This document shows positions 1 through 10,925 of a stretch of 62,790 nt of DNA, piece by piece. Position 1 is the stretch's first letter; each line of letters starts with the position of its first letter. Made by a program: the position numbers and the translations under genes. The stretch covers positions 1 through 62,790 of the forward strand of contig NZ_FZOW01000026.1 in NCBI RefSeq assembly GCF_900188125.1. Reading direction: 5' to 3'. Origin of the DNA: Rhodococcoides kyotonense. GTDB taxonomy: Bacteria; Actinomycetota; Actinomycetes; Mycobacteriales; Mycobacteriaceae. The notes below the pieces were generated by a model. It was not told where the DNA came from. It saw only the letters and a program-made list of their open reading frames with translations, and did no database searches.

Positions 1-1590
1 GCCACCGCGACCGCACGCTCAGGACCCGCACCCACCGAAATCAAATACCGCGCAAGACGATTCACCCGCGCATCGAACTCGGCAAACGACAGAGAAGACC
101 CCTCGAACACCACAGCAATAGCATCAGGACGCTCCACCACCCGCGCATCGAACGCATCCAACACCGTCGCACCCGACTCGAGCACGTGAGCAGTGTCGTT
201 CCAGGAAGTCGACATCCGTCGCCGCGACTCGGCGGACAGCAGGTCGATGTCACCCACCGGCCCCCGTGGATTGTGCGTGGCGGCCTCGAGCGTGCGAACC
301 AGCGCGGCGGCGAGCTCGGCGACGGAGGCGTCGTCGAACAGGTCCGTCGCATACGTGAAGGTGATGCCGTAACCGGAGGGCCTGCCATCGCCGTCCCAGT
401 GCTCGACGACGGTGACCTGGAGGTCCATCTTCGCGGTCGTCGTGCCGATGTCGACGGCGGACACCGTGAGACCGGGTAGTTCGAACGTCGTGCGCTCGGT
501 GTTCTGGAACGCGAGAAGCACCTGGACGAGTGGGTGTCGTCCTTGCGATCGGGGCGGGTCCACGACCTCGACGACGCGCTCGAACGGTAGATCCGCATGG
601 CCGAAGGCCGCGAGGTCGATGCGTGCCACGTCGGCCAGGACGTCCTCGAACGATGCCGTGCCGTCGATCGGCGTCCGCAGCACGAGAGTGTTGACGAACA
701 TGCCGACGAGGTCGTCCAGTGCGGCGTCGCCGCGTCCCGCCATCGGTGTTCCGACGGCGACGTCGGCGCTTCCGGACATGCGCGACAACAGCACTGCCAA
801 CGCAGCATGCACGACCATGAACGGTGTTGCTCGGTGCGTACGCGCGAGTTCTGCGATACGCGCATGCAATTCGCCACCCGCGTCGACGGTGACCGACTTG
901 CCCAGTCCCGACGCGGCGCGTGGCCGTGGCCGATCGGTCGGCAGTTCGAGTTGTTCCGGCAGTCCCGCAAGCTCGGCGCGCCAGAAGTGCTCCTGCTGAG
1001 CACCGGTCGACTCCGGGTCGTCGGGTTCACCGAGCACCCGATGCTGCCAGAGCGTGTAGTCGGCGTACTGCACCGGCAACGGGGCCCAGGTCGGCTCGTT
1101 ACCCTCTGCCCTCGTCGCGTACGCGATCATCACGTCGCGCGCCAACGGTGTCATCGAAAAGCCGTCCGCAGCAATATGATGCGTGACGAGCACAAGCACG
1201 TGCTCGTTCTCGGCAACACGCAACACACGGGTACGCAGCGGCACCCACGACTGCACGTCGAAGGGCGCGCCGACGACCGCTGTCACCTCGGGTACCAGTG
1301 CATCCTCGGGTACCGAACGGGGCACGAGATCGAGATCTACTTCGTCGGCTCCGAGAACCACTTGCGTTCCCACTCCGTCGATCTCGGGGTACATCGTCCG
1401 CAGCACCTCGTGCCGGGCGATGACGTCGCGGACCGCGGCGGCCAACGCGTCGAGATCGAGCGTCCCCGACAGGCGCACTGCAACCGGAATGTTCTCGGTT
1501 GCCGACTGGGGGTCGAGACGGTTCAGGAACCACATGCGCCGCTGCGCCAGCGACAGCGGAATCACGTCGGGGCGCTCGACCGGCACGAGC
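1..1590 (-). other. Module V-3: C domain and start of A domain
   Basis: Complete L-type C domain with HHIAADGFS, then the first part of an A domain from about 210 (SWNDTAHV linker, LDAFDARVVERPDAIAV, LARYLISVGAGPE). The window ends before the specificity residues. Confidence 0.8.
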
Positions 1591-4500
1591 GGAATCGCTG
1601 CTCCACTCCCCGCATGCTCCTCGACGCGCGCTGCGAGGGCAGCGACCGTCGGATCCTCGAAGATCGCCCGAACCGGAACCTGGGTGTCGAGTGCAGCACC
1701 CAGACGTGCGACCACCTGAGTTGCGAGCAGGGAGTTGCCACCGAGTGCGAAGAAGTCGTCGTCGGCGCCGACGCGAGCGGCCCCGAGCACCTCCGCGACG
1801 ACGGCCGCGACGGTCTCCTCGACCGGCGTCGTCGGCGCACGGTACGTGGTCGTCTCGAACACCGGTGCGGGTAGCGCGGATCGGTCGATCTTGCCGTTGA
1901 CGGTCAACGGAAGTGCATCGAGAACGACGATCACCGACGGCACCATGTACGACGGGAGAGACTGCGCAAGTGCCTTTTTCACGATCAGCGGTTCCACGGC
2001 GCCGACGACGTACCCGACCAGCGTAGTGCCCACGTGCCGATCGACATGGTCGACGACCACTGCATCGTTCACACCGGATACAGAACCCAGTGCAGCCTCG
2101 ATGTCGCCGAGTTCGATTCGGAATCCACGCACCTTCACCTGATGGTCCGCACGACCCACGTAGTCGAGCACCCCGGCCGTCGTCCACCGAACCAGGTCGC
2201 CGGTCCGGTACAGCCGACTGGCAGTACCGCTGTACGGGTTCGCGACGAATCGCTCCGCCGTCAGATCACTGCGGCCCTGATAGCCACGCGCGAGCTGAAC
2301 GCCAGCGAGGTACAGCTCACCGACGACACCGTCGGGCACCGGCGCCAGCCTGGCGTCCAGAACGTAGACCTGAGTGTTCCACTCCGGCAACCCGATCGGA
2401 ATCGAATCGCCCTCTCCGACCTCGCGGGCGACGGTGTGCGACGTCACCGACACCGCAGCCTCCGTGGGTCCGTACAGATTGTCGACTCGAAGTTCGTGGC
2501 CCCGCAGAACCGCGGCTGCGGCGCGCGGCGGGAACGCCTCACCGATCACGAGCGCCCGCTCGACACTTGCCGGCAGCCCTGCTGCGCCACTGGAGACGAG
2601 CGAGGCCAACATCGACGGAACCACGTGAAGAGTGGTGACGACCTCCGCTGCCATCAATTCGTTCAGATATTCGGGCTCGCGGTGTCGCTCCGGCTCTGCC
2701 ACGACCAGGCGACCGCCGACGGTCGGCATCGACCACAGCTCCCACACCGACAGGTCGAACGTGACCGGAGTCTTGAGTACCGCAGCATCGGACGCACCGA
2801 GCCGATACTCGTGCCGCAACCACTCGAGCTGGTTGACGACCGAAGCATGCGAAACGGCAACGCCTTTCGGCTTGCCGGTCGAGCCGGAGGTGAAGATGAC
2901 ATACGCCGTGTTCGACGGCCTCAGCGTGGACACGCGCTCCGAATCGGTGATGGGAGAACTCGCGTAGGACCCGAGATCGAGAGCGTCCAGTTCCACGACC
3001 TGGACACGCGCATCCGTCGTGAAACCGACGTCCGACGATGTCAACACCGCTGCCACGTCCGCGGTCTGCAGGATGTGGTCGGTGCGCGACGCGGGTTGCG
3101 CGGGATCGACCGGCACGTACGCTGCACCGGCTTTCACGACCGCGTACATGGCGACGAGGAGTTCGACCGAACGCGGAAACGCCAACGCAACCAATGATTC
3201 GGGCCCGATGCGCAGGGACACCAGGTGCCGCGCGAGAGCGTTGACCCGCGCGTCGAACCGGGCGTACGTCCACCGCTCCGAACGGAACACGACGGCTGTG
3301 GCATCGGGTGCTTTGTCGACCGCCGCATCGAACAGCGAGACCAACGTCGACTTCTCGTCCACCGGCCGCGCCGTCGCGTTCCTCGTGTCGAGTGCCACGA
3401 CGCGTTCGGGGGCGTCCAGCAGGTCGATGTCACCGATCGCGATGCGCGGATCTGCCACGATGGCGCGTAGAACTCGGACGTACCTATCGAGCGTCGCGGC
3501 GGCCGTCGAGCGATCGAACAGCGCCGACGCGTACGTCAGCACGACCTGCAATCCCGACGGGTCGCCCTGGGCCGAATACGAATCGGAGACGATCAGATGC
3601 AGGTCGAACTTCGAGACACTCGCATCGGCCTCGACGCCGGTGACGGTCAATTCCGGTAGCACGAGTTCGGTGCGTGCGATGTTCTGGAACGACAGCCCGA
3701 CCTGGAACAGCGGGTGACGCGCGGTCGATCGAACCGTGTCGAGCGCGTCGACGAGCGTCTCGAACGGGACGTCGGCGTGGGCGAACGCTTCGAGGTCGGT
3801 GTCCCTGACGGACCGCAGGAAGTCCGCGAACGTCTCGTCCCATCGCACGTGCGTCCGAAAGACGATGGTGTTGGCGAACATTCCGATCAGGTCGTCCAGC
3901 TGTGCTTCACCACGCCCGGCGATCGGCGATCCGACGGCGATGTCCCCGCGCTGCGACAGTCGCGACAGAGTCACGGCCCACGCTGCGTGCATGATCATGA
4001 ACAGCGACGCGTTCGACACTCGGGCGATCTCCGTCAACGCCTGGTGCAGTTCGGCGTCCAGCTCGAGCGGAATTTCACCGCCGGCGAGTGACTGAACGGG
4101 CGGCCGAGGGCGGTCGAACGGCAGGTCCAGCTGGTCGGGCAGGCCTGCGAGTGCGGACTTCCAGAACTCCGTCTGCGCATAGGCCGTCGAGGTGGTGTCC
4201 TCGACGTCTCCGAGCATCTCTCGCTGCCACAGTGTGTAGTCGGCGTACTGAACGCCGAGAGGCGCCCACTGCGGCGTTTCCCGCTGTGCGCGTGCGGAAT
4301 ACGCAATCATGACGTCGCGCGTCAGTGGCACGACGGACGAACCGTCGGCGGCGATGTGATGGACGACCACGACGAGGACGTGCTCGGTGTCCGTCAGCTC
4401 GAACAACGAAATACGGACGGGTACATCGGTTTCGACGTCGAATGCCGCGCCGAGGCTCGTCAGCACATCCGAGGTCACGTCGCGTTCGGTGGTGCGACGA

Positions 4501-6623
4501 CGGTCGATACCGACCGACGCGTCTCGAGCGGACAGGATGACCTGATGAGGTCCGTTGGCGTCACTCGGATAGATCGTCCGCAGCGTCTCGTGTCGCTCGA
4601 CGACGTCGGTGACGGCAGCGGCCAGCGCGTCGGCGTCGAGGACGCCCGAAAGATGCACGGCCACAGGAATGTTGTACGCGGAAGACGTGGGATCGAACCT
4701 GTTGAGGAACCACATTCGTTGCTGCGCGAGCGACAGCGGAATCCGAGCGGGCCGCTCACGGGCGACCAGATCGAGGCGCGGACCCTGATCGGTCTGCGTG
4801 TCGATAGCTGCTGCCAGAGCGGACACCGACGGTGCGTCGAACAGCAACCGAGCCGGCACACGTTTGTGCAAGCGCGCGCCGACACGAGCCGCCACTTGTG
4901 TTCCGATCAGCGAGTTTCCGCCGAGTTCGAAGAAGTCGTCGTCAGCGCCGACCGTCTCCTGACCGAGCAACTCGGCGAACACCGCTGCGACCGCTTCCTC
5001 GGTCGGCGTCGACGGCTCACGGTAGTCGCGAGATTCGAAGACGGGCGCGGGCAGTGCAGCGCGGTCGACTTTGCCCGCACCGGTCAACGGCACGTGGTCG
5101 ATCACGATCAACGCCGACGGCACCATGTGTTTCGGCAACGACTGTCGCATCCAGTCGAGCAGCTCCGCGCTCTCGACGGCACAACCCTTCGCAGGCAACG
5201 CATAGGACACCAGCGCAGTGCCGCCCGCGCCTGTGTCGATGCCCATCGTCAACGCGAACTCGACGTCGGCACGAGCGCCGAGCACCGCGTCGATCTCGCC
5301 GAGTTCGATACGGAACCCGCGAATCTTGACCTGGAAGTCGTTGCGGCCCAGATACTCCAGAGCGCCGGAGGCGTCGCGTCGCACCATGTCACCGGTGCGA
5401 TACATGCGTCCACCGGCGGTGTCGCGAGGATCAGCGACGAATCGGTCGGACGTGAGCGCCTGCCGACCGTGATATCCACGCGCGACACCTCCGCCCGCCA
5501 GATACAGCTCACCCACGACACCGGGTGGCACTGGCGACAGACGTGTGTCCAGCACGTAGGCGCGCATGCCCTCGACCGGATCGCCGAGCGCAACACGTTC
5601 GCCGACGGCCAACGGAGTCGACATCGTCGCGAAGATCGTCGCTTCGGTGGGTCCGTATCCATTGAGCAGACTCCGACCGGGCGCCCATCGTGCGACGAGG
5701 TCGGCACCGAACGCCTCCCCTCCGACGACCAGCGCCTGCAGGTCGGGAAGTCCTTCGCCGTCGATGGACGTCAACGCTGCGGGTGTGCTGAATCCGTGTG
5801 TGACGCGTTCACGTTTCAGCAGTTCTTTCAGTTCGTCGCCGCCGTAGTTGTCCAGCGGCACGATTACCATCGTCGCGCTGGAACCGATCGCGATCAGATA
5901 GTCGAAGATCGACACATCGAAGCTGGGCGACGTGAAATGCAGTGTGCGCGACGACGCGGTGACGCCCAACGCACGAACGGAGTGGGCACACAGGTCCGCG
6001 AGGCCTGCCTGCGACACGACGACACCCTTGGGAAGACCTGTCGAACCGGAGGTGTAGATGACGTACGCGGGATTCGAGGCACGAAGCGTCGCGGTGCGAT
6101 CACTCGTCGACACCGGCTCGCTCGAGTACTGCTCGACGCGGCTCACGAAGGCGTCGTCATCCAGGACAAACCAGCTGCACGACGACGGAAGCGCCTCGCG
6201 GTATGCGGCAGTCGTGACGCCCAGAGCCGCGCCCGAGTCGGTCAGCAGGTGACGGATGCGCTCGACCGGATACGACGGGTCGACGGGAAGGAACGCCGCA
6301 CCGGCTTTGATCACGGCCCAGATGGCGGTGATGGACTCCACGGAGCGGGTCACGGCGACGGCCACGATCGACTCCGGGCCTGCGCCGTCGTCGATCAGCA
6401 ACCGGGCCAGCCGCGACGATCGTGTATCGAGTTCCGCGTAGGTGATGCTGCGATCACCGTCGACCACGGCGACGGCACTCGGATCGCGTTCGACCGCCGT
6501 GGCGAGTAGAGCGGGGAGAAGTACAGCCCGCGAGCGACGGGGTTTCCGGGCTCGCGGCGTTCGCTTCTCTCTCTTGCCGTCCGTCTTGTCGGAAGACGTT
6601 TCCGTGGACGACCTGGAACTCAT
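1..6623 (-). CDS. NRPS, synthetase V (3' end beyond left edge)
   Basis: 2207 complete codons are visible and the frame is open at the left edge. ATG at 6623 is well bounded: an in-frame TGA lies at 6651-6653 with no other start between. A basic N-terminal tail (KREKRTPRARKPRRSRA) leads into A1 (LLPALLATAV). Domain order with approximate residue: A1 193; carrier 570 (LGGNS); C 758 (HHIAADGSS); A2 1247; carrier 1630 (LGGNS); C 1818 (HHIAADGFS); start of a third A domain from about 2140. Like III and IV it begins with an A domain and no C. Whether it extends the same peptide or starts another cannot be seen from this window. Confidence 0.95.
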   Translation of the reverse strand, partial: MSSRSSTETSSDKTDGKREKRTPRARKPRRSRAVLLPALLATAVERDPSAVAVVDGDRSITYAELDTRSSRLARLLIDDGAGPESIVAVAVTRSVESITAIWAVIKAGAAFLPVDPSYPVERIRHLLTDSGAALGVTTAAYREALPSSCSWFVLDDDAFVSRVEQYSSEPVSTSDRTATLRASNPAYVIYTSGSTGLPKGVVVSQAGLADLCAHSVRALGVTASSRTLHFTSPSFDVSIFDYLIAIGSSATMVIVPLDNYGGDELKELLKRERVTHGFSTPAALTSIDGEGLPDLQALVVGGEAFGADLVARWAPGRSLLNGYGPTEATIFATMSTPLAVGERVALGDPVEGMRAYVLDTRLSPVPPGVVGELYLAGGGVARGYHGRQALTSDRFVADPRDTAGGRMYRTGDMVRRDASGALEYLGRNDFQVKIRGFRIELGEIDAVLGARADVEFALTMGIDTGAGGTALVSYALPAKGCAVESAELLDWMRQSLPKHMVPSALIVIDHVPLTGAGKVDRAALPAPVFESRDYREPSTPTEEAVAAVFAELLGQETVGADDDFFELGGNSLIGTQVAARVGARLHKRVPARLLFDAPSVSALAAAIDTQTDQGPRLDLVARERPARIPLSLAQQRMWFLNRFDPTSSAYNIPVAVHLSGVLDADALAAAVTDVVERHETLRTIYPSDANGPHQVILSARDASVGIDRRRTTERDVTSDVLTSLGAAFDVETDVPVRISLFELTDTEHVLVVVVHHIAADGSSVVPLTRDVMIAYSARAQRETPQWAPLGVQYADYTLWQREMLGDVEDTTSTAYAQTEFWKSALAGLPDQLDLPFDRPRPPVQSLAGGEIPLELDAELHQALTEIARVSNASLFMIMHAAWAVTLSRLSQRGDIAVGSPIAGRGEAQLDDLIGMFANTIVFRTHVRWDETFADFLRSVRDTDLEAFAHADVPFETLVDALDTVRSTARHPLFQVGLSFQNIARTELVLPELTVTGVEADASVSKFDLHLIVSDSYSAQGDPSGLQVVLTYASALFDRSTAAATLDRYVRVLRAIVADPRIAIGDIDLLDAPERVVALDTRNATARPVDEKSTLVSLFDAAVDKAPDATAVVFRSERWTYARFDARVNALARHLVSLRIGPESLVALAFPRSVELLVAMYAVVKAGAAYVPVDPAQPASRTDHILQTADVAAVLTSSDVGFTTDARVQVVELDALDLGSYASSPITDSERVSTLRPSNTAYVIFTSGSTGKPKGVAVSHASVVNQLEWLRHEYRLGASDAAVLKTPVTFDLSVWELWSMPTVGGRLVVAEPERHREPEYLNELMAAEVVTTLHVVPSMLASLVSSGAAGLPASVERALVIGEAFPPRAAAAVLRGHELRVDNLYGPTEAAVSVTSHTVAREVGEGDSIPIGLPEWNTQVYVLDARLAPVPDGVVGELYLAGVQLARGYQGRSDLTAERFVANPYSGTASRLYRTGDLVRWTTAGVLDYVGRADHQVKVRGFRIELGDIEAALGSVSGVNDAVVVDHVDRHVGTTLVGYVVGAVEPLIVKKALAQSLPSYMVPSVIVVLDALPLTVNGKIDRSALPAPVFETTTYRAPTTPVEETVAAVVAEVLGAARVGADDDFFALGGNSLLATQVVARLGAALDTQVPVRAIFEDPTVAALAARVEEHAGSGAAIPLVPVERPDVIPLSLAQRRMWFLNRLDPQSATENIPVAVRLSGTLDLDALAAAVRDVIARHEVLRTMYPEIDGVGTQVVLGADEVDLDLVPRSVPEDALVPEVTAVVGAPFDVQSWVPLRTRVLRVAENEHVLVLVTHHIAADGFSMTPLARDVMIAYATRAEGNEPTWAPLPVQYADYTLWQHRVLGEPDDPESTGAQQEHFWRAELAGLPEQLELPTDRPRPRAASGLGKSVTVDAGGELHARIAELARTHRATPFMVVHAALAVLLSRMSGSADVAVGTPMAGRGDAALDDLVGMFVNTLVLRTPIDGTASFEDVLADVARIDLAAFGHADLPFERVVEVVDPPRSQGRHPLVQVLLAFQNTERTTFELPGLTVSAVDIGTTTAKMDLQVTVVEHWDGDGRPSGYGITFTYATDLFDDASVAELAAALVRTLEAATHNPRGPVGDIDLLSAESRRRMSTSWNDTAHVLESGATVLDAFDARVVERPDAIAVVFEGSSLSFAEFDARVNRLARYLISVGAGPERAVAV
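1595..4765 (-). other. Module V-2: C-A-T, code DLWHLILVSK
   Basis: L-type C domain (HHIAADGSS), A domain with FDLSVWELW, TLHVVPSML and NLYGPTE motifs and an LGGNS carrier. The code is identical to that of I-6. Confidence 0.8.
4770..6540 (-). other. Module V-1: A-T, code DVFFVGGIFK
   Basis: A domain with TSPSFDVSIFDYL, THGFSTP and NGYGPTE motifs and an LGGNS carrier. The code is strongly hydrophobic (Ile, Leu or Val-like at a guess). The usual Glu after SxxE is Asp here. Confidence 0.75.
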
Positions 6624-6966
6624 ACGTGCACAACCCCCGGAAGGCTCGGTTCAGGTGAAACCCCGCGTCTCACCGATTGCACCGAATGAATCGTCGACGC
6701 GATGTAACGACGAGGACTCGGCACAACGGTCAATTACAACACGATTCTGCAAATTTCCTGCGAACACGGAATGACCTGCGCAGTAACTGCTTTAGACGCT
6801 CCGACCTGCACGTTCGACGCGAACCGATACCTACCGGGGAAAGAGACTGGCCGTTTTTTCGATGCCCGATAACCGATAATTCGACTGTTTATGATCGCTT
6901 ACCGGTGTTCCGGAATTCTAATTCGGACAATCCACACAATGCCCATCACCTGTTCACCGAAGCGCA
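6624..6966. promoter_or_regulatory. Intergenic region before synthetase V (343 bp)
   Basis: The most AT-rich stretch here (about 6840-6930) probably carries the promoter of V. It holds a perfect tandem heptamer CCGATAA (6866-6872, 6873-6879) and a small imperfect hairpin around CCGGAATTCTAATTCGG (6910-6926). A GGGGG run (6634-6638) 10 nt before the ATG is the only ribosome-site candidate. A 34-codon frame (6620-6724, GTG start) ends in an ATGA overlap with V; I give it little weight. ACCTGTTCAC is directly repeated at 6948-6957 and 6969-6978, at the end of IV. Confidence 0.4.
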
Positions 6967-9900
6967 TTACCTGTTCACTATCGACCCGATCATGGTCAAC
7001 GCCTCGGGCGACGCCATCGTCCAGTGCGAGTAGGGAAGGACGTGGTTCTCCACATCGTCCGCCGCTGCGTTCCAGCCATCGGCACCGATCCGACCGGTCT
7101 CGTCGTCGGAGCCGGCCGCGAAGTAGACGAGGGTGCCGTCGTACCGGCCGGGAACGTACCGGTCGATCAGTTCGAATGCACGCTCGGCTTCGACGAGCAC
7201 ACGTTCGATCCGGTCCGTCGTGATCTCGCCGAGCGACGGCACCGACGACAACAGCCGCGCGATGCCCTCCGGAGACATGTCTACGTCGTCGACGTCACCC
7301 GGTACGAGCCCGCCGAACAGGTCGGCAGGCGTCGCAGGTGCCGCACCGGATCGTTCGAGAAGTTCTCCTGTCGTCGCGGCAGATCCCACGACGCTGTCCA
7401 TCATGCCCAGCAACGACACCGTCTCGCCCTGAGCCTGCAGTTGTACCGAGACTGCATGTGCGAGAACACCTCCGAGCGACCATCCGAGAAGCTCGTACGG
7501 CCCGGCAGGCTGTACGCGTCGGATCTCGTCGACGTAGCGCGCCGCCCATTCCTCGATACTCGACGGGGACCAGTCCGACTCGGTCAGCGCTGGAGATTGC
7601 AGCGCATAGAGCCCCTTGTCTCGATCGATATGTGCGGCGAGGCCCGCGAACTGCCACGAGATGCCCACGATGGGATGGAGGCACCACAGAATGCGTCCTG
7701 CGGTCGGCTCTCGGAAACGGACAACCGGGTCGAGCGCACCCTGTGCGCCGTCCCGCTCGCCGTCGGCGATTCTGCGCGACAGTCCCTCGACGGTCGAGTC
7801 GGTGAAGATCCACGGGAGCGGAACCGAGAATCCGACGCTGTCGCCCAGCCGTGCGACCACCTGCGTGGCGATCAACGAGTTCCCACCCAGCTCGAAGAAG
7901 TCGTCGTCGAGCCCGACCTGCGGCACTCCGAGCACATCCGCGAACACCGCGGCGACGGATTCCTCCACCGACGTCGTCGGCGCACGGAACACACGTGGCT
8001 CGAACTCGGGCTCGGGCAGCGCTTGTCGATCGAGCTTTCCGTTCACGTTGAGCGGCAACGCGTCCAACGTCACGAACGCAGACGGGACCATATACGACGG
8101 AAGATATTCTCCGACAGCACTTCTCAACACATCGACATCGACATCGACACCCGATCCCGGATCACCGACCACGTACGCAACCAACCGGTCGCCGACCCGC
8201 TCGTCACGACGCGCCAACACCACAGCGTCGCGAACACCGTCGACAGCGCCGAGCACCGACTCGATCTCACCGAGCTCGATGCGGAAACCACGCACCTTCA
8301 CCTGAAAATCCGAGCGACCCACGTAGTCGAGAACACCGCCGGACGTCCACCGAACCAAGTCGCCCGTTCGGTACATGCGACCGCCCGAACCGAACGGATC
8401 GGCCACGAACCGCTCCGACGTCAGATCCACCCGACCGTGATACCCGCGCGCCAACTGCACACCCGACAGATACAACTCGCCCACGACACCCGCAGGAACC
8501 GGATGCAGCCGCGAATCCAACACGAACACACGACAATTCCACTCCGGCCGACCGATCGGCACCGCCGACCCGACAGGAAGGACGACCTCGTTCGACGTCA
8601 CCGACACTGCCGCCTCGGTCGGCCCGTAGACGTTGTCCAGCCGCGTACCACCACCGCGCAGCACCGCCTCCGCCGTCGACGCAGGCAACGCCTCACCGAT
8701 CGCCAGGACTCGACGCACCGAATCCGGCAGTACCCCACCCGATTCCACAGTGAGCGCCCCCAACATGGACGGCACGACGTGCAACGTGGTCACCGACTCA
8801 CGTCGGACGAGATCGACCAGATACGACGGATCACGATGACCGTCCGCCGACGCGATCACCAACCGGCCACCGATCGTTGCCCACGACCACAACTCCCACA
8901 CCGACAGATCGAACGTCGCGGCAGTCTTCAGCAACGACACATCCGAGGAGTCCAACTCGTACTCGGCACGCATCCACTCGAGCTGATTCACCACCGCCCG
9001 ATGGGACACCGCAACACCCTTCGGGCGTCCCGTCGACCCCGACGTGAAGATCACGTAGGCACTGTTGTCCGGACGAAGGCGCGCAACCCGATCCACATCC
9101 GACAGAGGGTCACCCGAGAATCCACTCAGATCGATCGACTCGACATCGACCGCCGACAGCGAACCGACGCTCACGACACCATCGGACGCAGACGTCAACA
9201 CGACCACCGGGTCGGCCGTCGACAGAATGTACTCGGTGCGATCGGCAGGCTGATCCGGATCCACCGGAACATACGCGCCGCCTGCCGCAACCACGGCGAA
9301 CATCGCCCACACCATCGACTCCGAACGCCGCATCGCCACCGCAACCGACGACTCCGGGCCAACACCCAGCGAGATCAGATGCCGCGCAAGACGATTCACA
9401 CGCTCACCGAACTGGCGATACGTCCACGAACCCGACTCGAACGTCAACGCAACGGAATCGGGAGCCGCCACCACACTCGCGTCGAACAGCGACACCAACG
9501 TCGCACCCGAATCCACGACGTGCTCGGTGTCGTTCCACGACCGAACCACCACGTCCCGCTCGGCCGCATCGACGATCTCCACGTCACCTACAGCGAGCGC
9601 CGAATCCTCTGCCACCGCGGACACGAACGCGACGAACCTCCGGGCGATCGTCTCCGCCGTCGACGCATCGAACAATGCAGATGCGAACTTGAGCGTTCCT
9701 CCGATTCCGCTCGGGGCGCCGTGCTCGTCGTACTGGTCGGACAGGATCAGATGCAGATCGAACTGTGCCACTTCGGCATCGGCGTCGACGGCGGACACGG
9801 TCAGGCCGGGTAGTTCGAGATCGACCTTGTCGAGGTTCTGGAACGACAGGCCGACCTGGAACAACGGATGACGGGCCGTCGAACGCGCCGGGTTGAGGAC

Positions 9901-10925
9901 TTCCACCAGGCGCTCGAACGGCACATCCGCATTCGCCAAAGCGCGCACATCGGCCTCGCGCACCGATGCGAGCAACTCCTCGAAACTGGCACCGAGATCG
10001 ACCTCGGTCCGAAACACCAACGTATTGGCGAACATTCCGATCAGATCGTCCAACGCCGCTTCGCCCCGACCAGCGATCGGAGATCCCACCGCGATGTCCG
10101 TCGAACCCGACAACCTCGACAACAGCGCAGCCCACGCCGCATGAACGGCCATGAACAACGTCGCGTTCATTCCGCGTGCCAGACCCGTCAACGCAGCCTG
10201 CACGTCGGCGTCGATACTGAAATCGACCTTGCCCCCGGCGAACGACTGCATCGCAGGACGTGGACGATCGGTCGGCAACTCGATCTGATCAGGCAGACCC
10301 GCGAGCTCGGTCTTCCAGAACGAAAGCTGATCGAACGCAACCGAACTCGGATCGTTCTCGGAACCGAGAGCACGACGCTGCCACACCGCGAAGTCCGCGT
10401 ACTGCACCGGCAACGGACTCCACCCGGGAGCAACTCCACCGACACGCGCCGCATACGCGACCATGAGGTCCCGCGTCAACGGACCCATCGAGCTGCCATC
10501 AGCGGAAATATGCTGCACGACGAGGGCGAGCACGTAGTCGGACTCGCCGATCCGATACAGCCGAACACGAAGGGGCACTTCGCTCGTCACGTCGAACGAC
10601 GTGGCCGCCAACTGCTGCACGGTGTGAACGATGTCGCTCGGAGCGACGTCGAGCACCTCGATGTCGACGGCCTCGGTGTCGGGCAGGACGACCTGCGTCG
10701 GCCCCTCGGCATCGGATGGGTAGACCGTCCGAAGCGGCTCGTGTCGCGCGACGACATCATCGATAGCAGAACGGAGAGCGGTCTCGTTCAGCTCCCCCGT
10801 CAACCTGATCGCGATCGGAATGTTGTACGCAGCGGACTCGGTGTCGAACCTGTTCAGGAACCACATTCGCTGCTGAGCCAGCGACAGCGGGATTCGGGCT
10901 GGCCTCGGGTCCGCGCCGAGCGTCA
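6967..10925 (-). other. Module IV-2: C-A-T-TE, code DLWHLIVVSK
   Basis: L-type C domain (HHISADGSSM), A domain with code nearly identical to I-6 and V-2, LGGNS carrier and TE. The A core uses a different codon style from the rest of the gene. A short in-frame run of Val-Asp repeats (DNA 8129-8149) lies in the C-terminal A subdomain. Confidence 0.8.

Noticed and set aside
597..1874. Long plus-strand frames such as this one, and many others opposite the NRPS genes
   Set aside because: Products are Arg/His/Ser/Pro-rich with no domain, and lie opposite intact minus-strand NRPS domains. They are shadows of high-GC coding sequence.
8129..8149. ACATCG hexamer repeats as a regulatory or CRISPR-like element
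   Set aside because: Only about 3.5 copies, in frame within the A domain of IV-2, encoding Val-Asp repeats; no spacers.
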